From Clostridia bacterium (GTDB taxonomy: Bacteria > Bacillota > Clostridia > Oscillospirales > Acutalibacteraceae), in NCBI GenBank assembly GCA_900766585.1, contig CAAFVV010000028.1, positions 13,351-77,350 of the forward strand: a stretch of DNA of 64,000 nt, written 5' to 3'. The notes beneath the pieces were generated by a model, which had not been told where the DNA came from, made no database searches, and saw nothing but the letters and a program-made list of their open reading frames with translations. Shown piece after piece: positions 7,711 to 15,505 of this stretch. The position numbers were made by a program, and so were the translations under genes. Position 1 is the stretch's first letter, and each line of letters begins with the position of its first letter.

Positions 7711-8250
7711 TCAGCGTCCCTCGCCGCCGCGTCCGCCGCCGCGGCGGGAAAACCCGCCGTGCTTGCCGTCCATGCTGCGCTTGAGGTCGGAGATCTTCTC
7801 GTCACTCGTCTGCTTAAACCGGGACATCATATCTTCAAAGCTGGCGGAGTCCGAATGGGACGGCTGCCACTCATAGCCGCCGGGACGTCCGGGCGAAGGC
7901 GCCGGTGTCGGACGGGGGGTGCGGGGGCGCATCGGACGGCTGCCGTCGCGCGAACCGCGGCTGCCGTCACGGGGACCGCGATTTCCGTCACGCGGGCCGC
8001 GCGCCGGACGGGGCTGTTCCACCGTCCGCTTGATGGACAGACTGATCTTGCCGTCGTCACCGATGTTCAGGATCTTCACCTTGACGGTCTGTCCCTCCTG
8101 CACATGCTCGCGGATATCCTGCACAAACACCGGAGCTACCTCCGAAATGTGCACCATACCCGTCTTGCCGTCCGGCAATTCCACAAATGCGCCGAAATTT
8201 GTGATGCCCGTAACCTTGCCTTCAACGATCGCTCCAACTTCCAATGCCAT
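7711..8250 (-). CDS. yabR: S1 domain RNA-binding protein (YabR-like)
   Basis: This 179-residue protein has one S1 RNA-binding domain (about residues 1-75, with VGAIVEGKVTGITNFGAFVEL and GMVHISEVA). A basic, low-complexity tail rich in Arg, Gly, Pro and Asp follows, with RGPRDG/NRGPRDG/SRGSRDG repeats, and it ends in an RRGGGRGG segment. Its place directly after divIC in a yabP-yabQ-divIC run is that of yabR in Bacillus subtilis. RG-rich tails often help RNA binding; the exact role of YabR is not established. The start follows AGGAGG-like bases 9 nt upstream, and the gap to divIC is 29 bp. Confidence 0.88.
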   Translation of the reverse strand: MALEVGAIVEGKVTGITNFGAFVELPDGKTGMVHISEVAPVFVQDIREHVQEGQTVKVKILNIGDDGKISLSIKRTVEQPRPARGPRDGNRGPRDGSRGSRDGSRPMRPRTPRPTPAPSPGRPGGYEWQPSHSDSASFEDMMSRFKQTSDEKISDLKRSMDGKHGGFSRRGGGRGGEGR

Positions 8251-8279
8251 AGGTGCCTGTTTTCCTCCTGCCGTTTTGT

Positions 8280-8621
8280 TTACGAATTTATACCCGGCTG
8301 CTCGATCATCACGATCTCGCCCGGGAGTGCCCAGCCCTGTTCATAGGCCTGCTGCCGCAAATATTGTTCGAGATTCTCCGTTTGTCTCGTCAGATTCTCG
8401 TTTACCCGCTGCTGCGCGGCAATGCTGCCGTTCAGCGCGTCGATCTTCGCCTGCTTTTCGCGGATCTCCAGCTGGAGCTGTGCCAGCATCACGACCACAT
8501 AAATCGAAAAGGCAAGCAAAGCCAAGCGGAGAAGCACGCTTTTTCTTTTCCTTTTTACGCTCATACGGTCCTGTAACCCTTTCAACTCAAACCGGCGGCA
8601 GGCCTCCCTGTGCCGCCGCAT
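8280..8621 (-). CDS. divIC: Septum formation initiator family protein (DivIC/FtsB-like)
   Basis: This 113-residue bitopic membrane protein has a basic cytoplasmic N-terminus (KRKRK), one transmembrane helix (about residues 30-50) and an extracellular coiled coil (LQLEIREKQAKIDALNGSI onward), the usual build of DivIC/FtsB. These proteins hold the division complex together at the septum. The ATG at 8621 has AAAGGA seven bases upstream. An internal ATG at 8564 (MSVKRKRKS) has a poorer site but would give the more usual N-terminus. Gene order yabP-yabQ-divIC-yabR matches Bacillus and supports the DivIC name. A separate vegetative promoter lies inside the end of yabQ. Confidence 0.88.
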   Translation of the reverse strand: MRRHREACRRFELKGLQDRMSVKRKRKSVLLRLALLAFSIYVVVMLAQLQLEIREKQAKIDALNGSIAAQQRVNENLTRQTENLEQYLRQQAYEQGWALPGEIVMIEQPGINS

Positions 8622-8720
8622 AACACATTCCTTTCTCTCAAAAGGCAGATATGCCGCGATCCGGTCAGCGGGTAATGTCCCGCATCCGACGCCCCCTCCG
8701 GCGCCGTAAGCGCTATCTAC

Positions 8721-9218
8721 TTACCCCATTCTACCTTTATGTTGATTATACACCATCAGGCGGGGCAGTTGCAAGAGCTTTTTTGAATTTTTTTGCGCGT
8801 TTCGGCAAACTTTTTGCAAACCGGCTGCCATTTTCCGGACCGGGCGAAACAAAACGCGTCCCATGCCGCGCAGCACCTTGCCGGCCGCCTGTCCCGCACG
8901 GCAAAAAAGCCGGTGAAGCCGCCGCGCCGTCCGGCACAAAAGCCGGCCAAGCGTCTCCCGTCCGGCAAAGAAGCCGATTGCCGCGCCGCACAGCAGATAC
9001 CACCGCAATCTGCCGCCCGTCAGGGGAAGCGAGAACAAAAACAGCATCCATGCCGCCGTCACGCAAAAGCCCACGTCCCATCCCCATCGGCTGAGCCGGT
9101 GAACGGCGGCTGCCCTGGCCATGCCGCAGAGGGCATAGGCGGTGCCGAGCCAGAAGCCGAAGCCGCCCGAAAGCAAAAAGCAATAGAGCTGCCAGCCGCT
9201 TTCCGCTTTGCCCGGCAT
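8721..9218 (-). CDS. yabQ: Spore cortex biosynthesis protein YabQ
   Basis: This 165-residue integral membrane protein has four hydrophobic stretches in its first 110 residues and then a basic, helical C-terminal tail, as in YabQ of Bacillus. YabQ sits in the mother-cell membrane around the forespore and is needed for cortex synthesis. The ATG at 9218 overlaps the yabP stop codon (TGATG), which indicates translational coupling; an in-frame ATG at 9242 would overlap yabP further and is less likely. The end of the gene also encodes the divIC promoter. Confidence 0.85.
   Translation of the reverse strand: MPGKAESGWQLYCFLLSGGFGFWLGTAYALCGMARAAAVHRLSRWGWDVGFCVTAAWMLFLFSLPLTGGRLRWYLLCGAAIGFFAGRETLGRLLCRTARRLHRLFCRAGQAAGKVLRGMGRVLFRPVRKMAAGLQKVCRNAQKNSKKLLQLPRLMVYNQHKGRMG
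8745..8774 (-). promoter_or_regulatory. Sigma-A promoter of divIC-yabR inside yabQ
   Basis: TTGCAA (8769-8774), 18 bp, TATAAT (8745-8750) on the minus strand, within the last 20 codons of yabQ. It would let the division and S1 genes be expressed in growing cells while yabPQ stay under sporulation control. Confidence 0.65.
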
Positions 9219-9499
9219 CAGCGAAACAGCCTCCCAAGCCATCCGCCGGACTTCGCACGTCCCTCGGAATAGGTCATGCTGTCAACATGGCCCTCCAGCG
9301 CCAGATCCCCGCTCTCCAGATCCAGACGGGTGATCTGCAGATCCGACCCGCAGATGCAAAGCTCCCCCTGATCCGTGACCGCCGTCACCGCTTTTTCGTC
9401 AAAATCCCGCACATCTGACACCCCCGTCAGGGTGAACCGCTCCCGCTCATCCAGAAACAGCCGGTGCGGCTTTTTCGCCGCCGGTATTTTTTCTGCCAT
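9218..9499 (-). CDS. yabP: Sporulation protein YabP
   Basis: This 93-residue protein matches the YabP/YqfC family: LFLDERERFTLTGVSDVRDFDEKAV, then LCICGSDLQITRLDLESGDLALEG, ending with GWLGRLFR. YabP is made in the mother cell and is needed, with YabQ, for the spore cortex. The start chosen is the ATG after GGGGGGCGAAGGT; an upstream in-frame ATG at 9565 lies before the likely sigma-E promoter. It is the first gene of the run and overlaps yabQ by one base. Confidence 0.88.
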   Translation of the reverse strand: MAEKIPAAKKPHRLFLDERERFTLTGVSDVRDFDEKAVTAVTDQGELCICGSDLQITRLDLESGDLALEGHVDSMTYSEGRAKSGGWLGRLFR

Positions 9500-9531
9500 A
9501 CCTTCGCCCCCCACGCAGCCTGTATGCTTCC

Positions 9532-9560
9532 ACCTTATGCGGCGCAAGAGGCAATTATGC
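9532..9560 (-). promoter_or_regulatory. Sigma-E promoter candidate of yabP
   Basis: On the minus strand, GCATAAT (9554-9560), 14 bp and CATAAGGT (9532-9539) fit the sigma-E pattern (-35 like GMATATT, -10 like CATANNNT). The expected start site is about 25 bp upstream of the yabP ATG. yabP is a sigma-E gene in Bacillus; the match here is by eye. Confidence 0.5.
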
Positions 9561-9647
9561 ACCATCCCGCCGCCGCGCGCATAGTCTGTAATGAGCCGGA
9601 AAGCACACGCTTGTTCCGGCTGCTAGGCTAAGGAGAGGTGATCGCGT

Positions 9648-10409
9648 ATGCCCGCATTGACCGTTTCCCACCTTCGGGAGACCTACCAGTCCGACAACGG
9701 CGAGGTGGAAGCTATTAAAGACGTGTCCTTCACCCTGGAAAAAGGGGAATTTTTAAGCATCGTCGGCCCGTCCGGCTGCGGGAAATCCACACTTCTGTCG
9801 ATACTTGCCGGGCTTCTGCCCGCCACCTCAGGCACCGTCACCGTGAACGGCAGACCCGTTCGCGGCATCTCCCCCGAGATCGGGTATATGCTGCAGAAAG
9901 ACAATCTCCTCCCCTGGCGCACCATCTATCAAAACGTCCTGTTCGGTCTGGAAATCCGTCACACCCTGTCTCCGGACACAAGACAGCGTGCCGACCGGCT
10001 GCTGCGCACCTACGGGCTGTGGGAATTCCGCCACAAATACCCCGCGCAGCTTTCGGGCGGCATGCGGCAGCGGGTCGCCCTGATCCGCACCCTCGCCGTC
10101 AATCCGACCATTCTGCTGCTCGACGAGGCGTTTTCCGCGCTTGATTATCAGACGCGGCTGTCAGTGACGCAGGATGTCTATGCCATCCTGCGCCGCGAGG
10201 GCATCACAACCGTCATGGTCACACACGATATTCCCGAAAGCATCAGTATGGGGGATCGCGTGCTGATCCTCTCCGCACGCCCGGCATGCGTCAAGGAGAT
10301 CCTGACGCTGGATTTCGGCGATGACCGCACCCCGCTCTCCTGCCGGAGCAATCCCCGTTTTCAAGACTACTTTGATCACATATGGAAAGAATTGGGGGTC
10401 CATGAATAA
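9648..10409 (+). CDS. ABC transporter ATP-binding protein, nitrate/sulfonate/taurine type
   Basis: This 253-residue ATPase has Walker A GPSGCGKST (about residue 44), a Q-loop (YMLQKDNLLPWRTI), the signature LSGGMRQRVALIRTL and Walker B LLLDEAFSALDYQTR. The LLPWRT segment and the overall pattern are those of the SsuB/TauB/NrtD group. It energises import of a small anion or base together with the permease and binding protein that follow. Its last eight bases overlap the permease start (CATGAATAA). The upstream region holds a stem AGCCGGAA/TTCCGGCT (about 9594-9622) but no riboswitch that I recognise. Confidence 0.9.
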   Translation: MPALTVSHLRETYQSDNGEVEAIKDVSFTLEKGEFLSIVGPSGCGKSTLLSILAGLLPATSGTVTVNGRPVRGISPEIGYMLQKDNLLPWRTIYQNVLFGLEIRHTLSPDTRQRADRLLRTYGLWEFRHKYPAQLSGGMRQRVALIRTLAVNPTILLLDEAFSALDYQTRLSVTQDVYAILRREGITTVMVTHDIPESISMGDRVLILSARPACVKEILTLDFGDDRTPLSCRSNPRFQDYFDHIWKELGVHE

Positions 10410-11205
10410 ACCCGTATCCGCTGAACGGCAGCAATACCTGCGGCAGAAAAAGCGGCAAAAACGCGCTGTGCTTTTCTGCCGGATCGGTCTGCTGCTGTGT
10501 TTCTGCCTGCTGTGGGAGCTGGCTGCCCGCCTCGGGTGGATTGACAGCTTTATCCTGAGCCAGCCGACCCGCATTGCCCGCACACTGCGGGAAATGCTGC
10601 AAAACGGGCTGTTTACCCATATCGGCGTCACGGTCTATGAAACGCTGACCGGATTTCTTCTGGGCGCCGCCGGCGGACTGCTGCTTGCTGTTCTGCTTTG
10701 GTGGAGCCCGTTTATCGCCCGCGTCAGCGAGCCGTACCTCGTGGTGCTCAACAGCCTGCCGAAAATCGCGCTCGGACCGGTCATTATCGTATTGGCCGGT
10801 GCGGGCACACGCGCCATCATCGTCATGGCGCTGGCCATCTCTCTGGTCGTCACGGTGCTGGAAATGCTGCACGGCTTTCTGCACACCGACGGCGAGCTGA
10901 TGAAGATGGGGCGCACCTTCGGCGCCTCAAAATCACAGCTCTTTTTCCGCATTGTCCTGCCCGGCAATCTGCCCACCCTGTTCAATTCACTGAAGATCAA
11001 CATCGGCTTATCCTTAGTCGGCGTCATCGCGGGCGAATTTCTTGTCTCCAAGGCGGGGCTTGGGTATCTGATCGTCTACGGCGGACAGGTGTTCAAGCTG
11101 GATCTCGTTATGGCGGGCGTGCTGATCCTCGCCGTCGTCGCCGCACTGATGTATGAGAGCGTGTACCTCCTGCAAAAGTGGGCGACCCGCCATCGGGACC
11201 GCTGA
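10402..11205 (+). CDS. ABC transporter permease, nitrate/sulfonate/taurine type
   Basis: This 267-residue permease has about six transmembrane helices and the conserved coupling loop of the family near MKMGRTFGASKSQLFFRIVLPGNLPTLF (EAA-like loop). It forms the membrane channel for the neighbouring ATPase and binding protein. The start is the ATG at 10402, overlapping the ATPase stop; a longer frame beginning inside the ATPase gene has no good ribosome binding site. A hairpin lies between it and the binding protein gene. Confidence 0.9.
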   Translation: MNKPVSAERQQYLRQKKRQKRAVLFCRIGLLLCFCLLWELAARLGWIDSFILSQPTRIARTLREMLQNGLFTHIGVTVYETLTGFLLGAAGGLLLAVLLWWSPFIARVSEPYLVVLNSLPKIALGPVIIVLAGAGTRAIIVMALAISLVVTVLEMLHGFLHTDGELMKMGRTFGASKSQLFFRIVLPGNLPTLFNSLKINIGLSLVGVIAGEFLVSKAGLGYLIVYGGQVFKLDLVMAGVLILAVVAALMYESVYLLQKWATRHRDR

Positions 11206-11219
11206 ACACCCCACCTGTC

Positions 11220-11260
11220 GGCAGCGCCGCACCGGTATTGCGCGGCGCTGCCCTATTTTT
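11220..11260 (+). terminator. Intra-operon hairpin between permease and binding protein genes
   Basis: GGCAGCGCCGC (11220-11230) pairs with GCGGCGCTGCC (11242-11252), followed by CTATTTTTC. It looks like a leaky terminator, or a processing site that sets a different dose for the binding protein. Confidence 0.6.
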
Positions 11261-11276
11261 CGGAAAGGATGAGTCC

Positions 11277-12278
11277 ATGAAAACATTCCGTTTTCGCACC
11301 TGTATCGCGGTTTTGCTTGCCGCCGCCATGCTGACCTGTCTCGCCTCGGCGTGCAAGCCCGCAGAAAAGACTGCCACGGTGCGGCTCTGCGAGGTCACGC
11401 ACTCAGTATTCTATGCACCGCAGTATGTCGCCCTGCAGCTTGGTTTTTTTGAAGAGGAAGGGCTAAAGGTCGAGCTGTCCACCGGCGAAGGCGCCGATCG
11501 CGTCATGGCAGCCGTGCTGTCCGGCGGCATCGACATCGGCTTTGCCGGACCGGAAGCCGCGATCTACGTCTACAACGAGGGGCGCGACAACTACGCGCAG
11601 GTATTCGCCCAACTCACCCGCCGGGACGGCTCCTTCCTTGTCGCCCGCAAGCCGGATACCGCCTTTTCGTGGGATAAGCTCAAGGGCGCGCACGTGCTGC
11701 CCGGGCGTGTCGGCGGCGTACCCTACATGACGTTTTGTCACGTTCTGCGGCAAAACGGGCTTGACCTCACCCGCGATCTGACGCTCGACACCAGCGTACA
11801 GTATGCACTGATGACCGCAGCGTTTACCTCGGGCACCGGCGACTATGTCACCGTGTTTGAGCCGACCGCCTCAACGCTGGAGAAAAACGGTCAGGGCTAT
11901 ATCGTCGCCTCGGTCGGCGAGGCGGCGGGCGACATCCCCTACACCGCCTATTTCGCCTCGCGCGAATATCTGACGAAAAACGCCGACACCGCCGAGCGGT
12001 TCACCCGCGCCATCTACCGCGGGCAGCAATGGGTCGCCGCACACACGGCGGAGGAAATTGCCAAGGCGGTGCAGCCCTCCTTCCCCGACGCCGACCTCGA
12101 CAGCCTGACCCGCTCGATCCGAAGTTATCAGCGAATCGACGCCTGGTGTACCGATCCGCTGCTGCGTCCGGAGGCGTTTGACCGCTTGCAGGAGGTCATC
12201 AGCGAGGCCGGTGAGCTCGACAAAAAAGCGCCGTATGACCCCGTTGTCAACACCCGCTTCGCCGAAGCCGTGTGCTGA
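11277..12278 (+). CDS. ABC transporter substrate-binding lipoprotein, NMT1/THI5-like (SsuA/TauA type)
   Basis: This 333-residue lipoprotein has a signal peptide ending in the lipobox LASAC, so it is anchored to the outer face of the membrane. The mature part matches the NMT1/THI5-like fold: HSVFYAPQYVALQLGFFEEEGLKVEL, then GADRVMAAVLSGGIDIGFAGPEAAIY. Members of this family bind nitrate, alkanesulfonates, taurine, thiamine precursors or riboflavin; the residues seen here do not decide which. The ATG at 11277 follows GGAAAGGATGAGTCC. It is the third gene of the importer operon and ends before a strong terminator. Confidence 0.88.
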   Translation: MKTFRFRTCIAVLLAAAMLTCLASACKPAEKTATVRLCEVTHSVFYAPQYVALQLGFFEEEGLKVELSTGEGADRVMAAVLSGGIDIGFAGPEAAIYVYNEGRDNYAQVFAQLTRRDGSFLVARKPDTAFSWDKLKGAHVLPGRVGGVPYMTFCHVLRQNGLDLTRDLTLDTSVQYALMTAAFTSGTGDYVTVFEPTASTLEKNGQGYIVASVGEAAGDIPYTAYFASREYLTKNADTAERFTRAIYRGQQWVAAHTAEEIAKAVQPSFPDADLDSLTRSIRSYQRIDAWCTDPLLRPEAFDRLQEVISEAGELDKKAPYDPVVNTRFAEAVC

Positions 12279-12286
12279 CCGGCGCA

Positions 12287-12322
12287 AAAGACCGCTCTCC
12301 CTGTTTCAGGAGAGCGGTCTTT
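12287..12322. terminator. Bidirectional terminator between the importer operon and tex
   Basis: AAAGACCGCTCTCC (12287-12300) pairs perfectly with GGAGAGCGGTCTTT (12309-12322), followed by CCTGTTTT. It serves convergent genes. Confidence 0.9.
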
Positions 12323-12328
12323 CCTGTT

Positions 12329-14491
12329 TTATCCCTTTTCCACCGGCTTCGGCGACCGCATGGTCAGCCCGATGCGCTTTTTCGCAACATCCACCTGCAG
12401 CACCCACACCCGCACGACGTCGCCGACCTTCAGCACCTCGGACGGATGCTTCACAAAGCGTTTTCCCAGCTGGGATATATGCAGAAGACCGTCCTGGTGC
12501 ACGCCGATATCCACAAACGCGCCGAAGTCAATGACATTGCGCACCGTGCCGGTCAGCTCCATCCCGGGTTTTAAATCCTCCATGCTCATAACGTCCATCC
12601 GCAGAAGCGGGGGCGGCAGCTCGTCACGCGGGTCGCGTCCGGGCTTTTTCAGCTCGTCGAGCATATCCCGCAGCGTCGGCTCGCCGACGCCGATACGCTC
12701 CGCCAATGCCGCCAGCCCGAGCTGCTCCGCGCGCTTTTCCAGCACCGCCGCGCCGCCTGCGGCCAGCTCCGCCTCGGTCAGTCCGCAGACCGCCAGACAT
12801 TTCCGCGCTGCCTCATAGCTCTCGGGGTGGACGGCGGTACGGTCGAGCAGCTCCGCGCTCTCCGGCACCCGCAGAAAGCCTGCGCACTGCTCAAACGCCT
12901 TCGGCCCGAGCTTCGGCACCTTTTTCAGCTGCGCCCGCGAGGAAAACGCGCCGTTTTCCTGCCGGTAGGTCACGATATTGCGCGCCACGGCGGCGCTGAT
13001 ACCCGCCACGCGGGCAAGCAGCGGCGCAGAAGCGGTGTTCAGATCGACGCCCACCTCGTTGACGCAGCTCTCCACCACGCCGGAAAGTGCCTCGGAAAGC
13101 TGTTTTTCGGGCATATCGTGCTGATACTGCCCGACGCCGATGGCTTTCGGGTCGATCTTGACCAACTCCGCAAGCGGATCCTGTAACCGGCGGGCAATAG
13201 ACACCGCCGAGCGAAGCGACACGTCATATTCGGGGAATTCCTCCGCCGCCAGCTTGGAGGCGGAATACACTGATGCGCCCGCCTCGCTGACCACCATATA
13301 CGACAGCCCGTTTTGCAGCTCGCGGATCACCTCGGCGGCAAACACCTCCGTCTCGTGCGACGCCGTGCCGTTGCCGATGGCAAACACCTGCACGCCGTGC
13401 CTGCGGATCAGCTTGGTCAGCAGCGCCTTTGCCTCCGCCTTTTTGTTGTGCGGCGGCACGGCGTAGATCACGCCGGTGTCCAGCACCTTTCCGGTGCCGT
13501 CCACGACCGCCACCTTGCAGCCTGTGCGATAGCCGGGGTCAAGCCCCATCACCACGCGCCCCTTCAGCGGCGGCTGCATCAGCAGCTGGCGCAGGTTGAC
13601 GGAAAACACCTTGATCGCCGCCTCGTCCGCCCGCTCGGTCAGCTCGGCGCGCAGCTCGCGCTCCAGCGACGGGAACAGCAGTCGGTCGTAGGCGTCCTCC
13701 ACCGCCGCCCGCACCTCATCGGCGCAGCGGGAATCGTTCTGCACATGGATGCCGCACAGAATAGTCATCGCACGCGCCCGGTCGAAATCAACCGACACCC
13801 GCAGCACACCCTCCCGCTCGCCGCGGTCGAGCGCCAGCACGCGGTAGCCTGCCGCCTTGGCGAGCGGCTCGGAAAAATCGCCGTAGATTTCATACACCCC
13901 GAGATCCTCTTTGATCCCCTTGGAAACAAGCTTGCCGTTCGCCATGCAGACCACGCGCAGCCGTTTTCGCGCACCGGCGTCGTCGGAGACGCGCTCCGCC
14001 AGAATATCCCGCGCACCGGCAAGCGCCTCCGCCGCCGTTTCGACTCCCTTTTCGGGGTCGATAAACGGCGCGGCGAGCATCTCCGGCTCATCTGCGGGCT
14101 GCTGGGCATACAGCCGGTCGGCAAGCGGCTCCAAGCCCCGCTCCCTGGCGACCGACGCGCGCGTCCGCCGCTTCGGGCGATAGGGGCGGTAGATGTCCTC
14201 AATCTCGGTCAGCGTCGCCGCGCGGTCAAGCGCTGCCGCCAGTTCCTCGGTCATCGCCCCCTGCTCCTCCACGGCGGCGCGCACCTTTTCCCGCATCTCG
14301 TCCAGATTCCGCAGATACAACAGCCGCTCATACAGCTCCCGCAGCAGCTGATCGTCGAGCGAGCCGGTCATCTCCTTGCGGTAGCGCGCGATAAAGGGGA
14401 TCGTGTTGCCGTCGTCGATCAGCTGCACGGTGTTTTCCACCTGCGTCGCGCGCAGATGGAACTCCTGCTGCAGCACCTGATTGATGTCCAT
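12329..14491 (-). CDS. tex: RNA-binding transcription accessory protein Tex
   Basis: This 720-residue protein is Tex: an N-terminal helical domain (IPFIARYRKEMTGSLDDQLL), a YqgF-type RNase H fold in the middle (VVMGLDPGYRTGCKVAVVD), helix-hairpin-helix motifs (GVDLNTASAPLLARVAGIS) and a C-terminal S1 domain (LTGTVRNVIDFGAFVDIGVHQDGLLHIS). Tex binds nucleic acid and affects transcription and translation generally. The start follows GGGAGGAAAAAACAA at 14491. The upstream 379 bp holds two promoter-like elements and possible RNA structure. Confidence 0.95.
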   Translation of the reverse strand: MDINQVLQQEFHLRATQVENTVQLIDDGNTIPFIARYRKEMTGSLDDQLLRELYERLLYLRNLDEMREKVRAAVEEQGAMTEELAAALDRAATLTEIEDIYRPYRPKRRTRASVARERGLEPLADRLYAQQPADEPEMLAAPFIDPEKGVETAAEALAGARDILAERVSDDAGARKRLRVVCMANGKLVSKGIKEDLGVYEIYGDFSEPLAKAAGYRVLALDRGEREGVLRVSVDFDRARAMTILCGIHVQNDSRCADEVRAAVEDAYDRLLFPSLERELRAELTERADEAAIKVFSVNLRQLLMQPPLKGRVVMGLDPGYRTGCKVAVVDGTGKVLDTGVIYAVPPHNKKAEAKALLTKLIRRHGVQVFAIGNGTASHETEVFAAEVIRELQNGLSYMVVSEAGASVYSASKLAAEEFPEYDVSLRSAVSIARRLQDPLAELVKIDPKAIGVGQYQHDMPEKQLSEALSGVVESCVNEVGVDLNTASAPLLARVAGISAAVARNIVTYRQENGAFSSRAQLKKVPKLGPKAFEQCAGFLRVPESAELLDRTAVHPESYEAARKCLAVCGLTEAELAAGGAAVLEKRAEQLGLAALAERIGVGEPTLRDMLDELKKPGRDPRDELPPPLLRMDVMSMEDLKPGMELTGTVRNVIDFGAFVDIGVHQDGLLHISQLGKRFVKHPSEVLKVGDVVRVWVLQVDVAKKRIGLTMRSPKPVEKG

Positions 14492-14569
14492 TTGTTTTTT
14501 CCTCCCAAAACCGACTGACACCGCCAAAATCGGCGGCGCAAATCTATACATTTCGTATTTTTGAAACCA

Positions 14570-14587
14570 ATTATACACAAAGTTGAC
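14570..14587 (-). promoter_or_regulatory. Promoter-like element proximal to tex
   Basis: On the minus strand GTCAACTTTGTGTATAAT (14570-14587) has a perfect -10 box (14570-14575) but a weak -35. It shares 15 of 18 bases with the element at 14843. Confidence 0.45.
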
Positions 14588-14723
14588 GACTTTCGGCAGC
14601 TCTCGCCGCAGTTCCCATCGCTTTTCTGCTGAAAAATGATGCCCCGCGCCGGAATCTGCGCCGCGCTGCCGCACGGCATAACGCAGCCGCAGCCGTTACA
14701 GGCGCCGTGTCTGTAAAGGTCAT

Positions 14724-14805
14724 CCGCCTTACGCCGCAAACCGCGCCGCAGCCTAAAAAAAACGTGCGGTCGGTCTCTCTGTCGCCGCCTCCCGGCGTAA
14801 GGCGG
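14724..14805 (-). promoter_or_regulatory. Possible attenuator or small RNA in the tex leader
   Basis: Read on the minus strand, CCGCCTTACGCCG (14805-14793) can form a local hairpin (GCCGCC with GGCGGC). Alternatively it can pair over 13 bp with CGGCGTAAGGCGG (14736-14724). Eight T residues (14762-14755) lie between the two arms. The alternative pairings and the T run resemble an attenuator, or a short RNA of about 80 nt from the promoter at 14843. The same segment carries an unpaired CCTCC. There is no homology evidence. Confidence 0.35.
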
Positions 14806-14842
14806 CAAAACAGGAGGTATACCGTTCGTATTATCTCGACAG

Positions 14843-14871
14843 ATTATACGACAAGTTGACCGGTTTGTCCT
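14843..14871 (-). promoter_or_regulatory. Promoter upstream of the tex leader
   Basis: AGGACA (14866-14871), 17 bp, TATAAT (14843-14848) on the minus strand, starting inside the stop region of the Nudix gene. Transcription from it would give tex a leader of about 345 nt. Confidence 0.6.
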
Positions 14872-15416
14872 TAAATCTCCCCTTTTTGCCGCAGCAAAGC
14901 GACACGCAGCACCAAAGCCTGCGTCTTGGCGTCGGGCAGCTCACCCGCCTCCGCCATGCGCACCGCCTCCGTCAAGGGGATACGCTTTACATCCAAAAAC
15001 TCCCCTTCGTCCGGGTGTGTCTCGCCAAACGTCAGGTCAGTCGCCGCATACAGGTGCAGCACCTCGTCGGTGTAGCCGACACTGGGGTAGAGCGCGCCGA
15101 GCGAGCACCATTTTGCCGCCGAAACGCCCGTCTCCTCCGACAGCTCCCGCGCCGCACAGAGGACGGGATCCTCGCCGGGCGACAGCTTGCCCGCCGGAAG
15201 CTCCCACAGCACCCGTCCGTAGGGATAGCGGAACTGCCGGACAAACAGCAGCTCGTCCTTGTCGGTCAGCGCCGCCACGCAGGCGCCGCCCGGGTGGCGG
15301 ATGACCTCGCGGGTGGACTGCCGTCCGTTCGGCAGCTCAACGCGGTCAACCTCCAGCGTGAGGATGCGTCCGGCATAGATTGTCTCGCCCGACAAGCGTT
15401 TTTCATTCAGATTCAT
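14871..15416 (-). CDS. Nudix hydrolase, ADP-ribose pyrophosphatase type
   Basis: This 181-residue enzyme has the Nudix box spanning about residues 85-107 (G-K-L-S-P-G-E-D, ending AARELSEETGVSA), with the REL-EE-G core intact. A Pro follows the box by about 15 residues (LYPSVGYTDE), which is typical of ADP-ribose pyrophosphatases. It would split ADP-ribose to AMP and ribose 5-phosphate. The ATG at 15416 follows AAAGGGG by nine bases; an upstream in-frame ATG at 15437 has none. It is divergent from the M14 peptidase gene. Confidence 0.9.
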   Translation of the reverse strand: MNLNEKRLSGETIYAGRILTLEVDRVELPNGRQSTREVIRHPGGACVAALTDKDELLFVRQFRYPYGRVLWELPAGKLSPGEDPVLCAARELSEETGVSAAKWCSLGALYPSVGYTDEVLHLYAATDLTFGETHPDEGEFLDVKRIPLTEAVRMAEAGELPDAKTQALVLRVALLRQKGEI

Positions 15417-15505
15417 AGAGTGCGGCCCCTTTCGCATAGATATGGTAGTGTCCGCCCCATCCGTTTGCGGGAGCGGAACGCTGAAACATAAAGGACTGAG
15501 CGATC

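Noticed and set aside
9566..9647. TPP or guanidine riboswitch before the nitrate/sulfonate-type importer
   Set aside because: Only a simple stem (AGCCGGAA/TTCCGGCT) is visible; none of the conserved core sequences of these riboswitches is present.
14600..14808. Minus-strand frame with a Cys cluster (ACNGCGCVMPCG) that looked like a small Fe-S protein
   Set aside because: The frame runs into tex out of phase, lacks a ribosome site and overlaps the proposed leader structure; the cysteines follow from GC-rich repeats.
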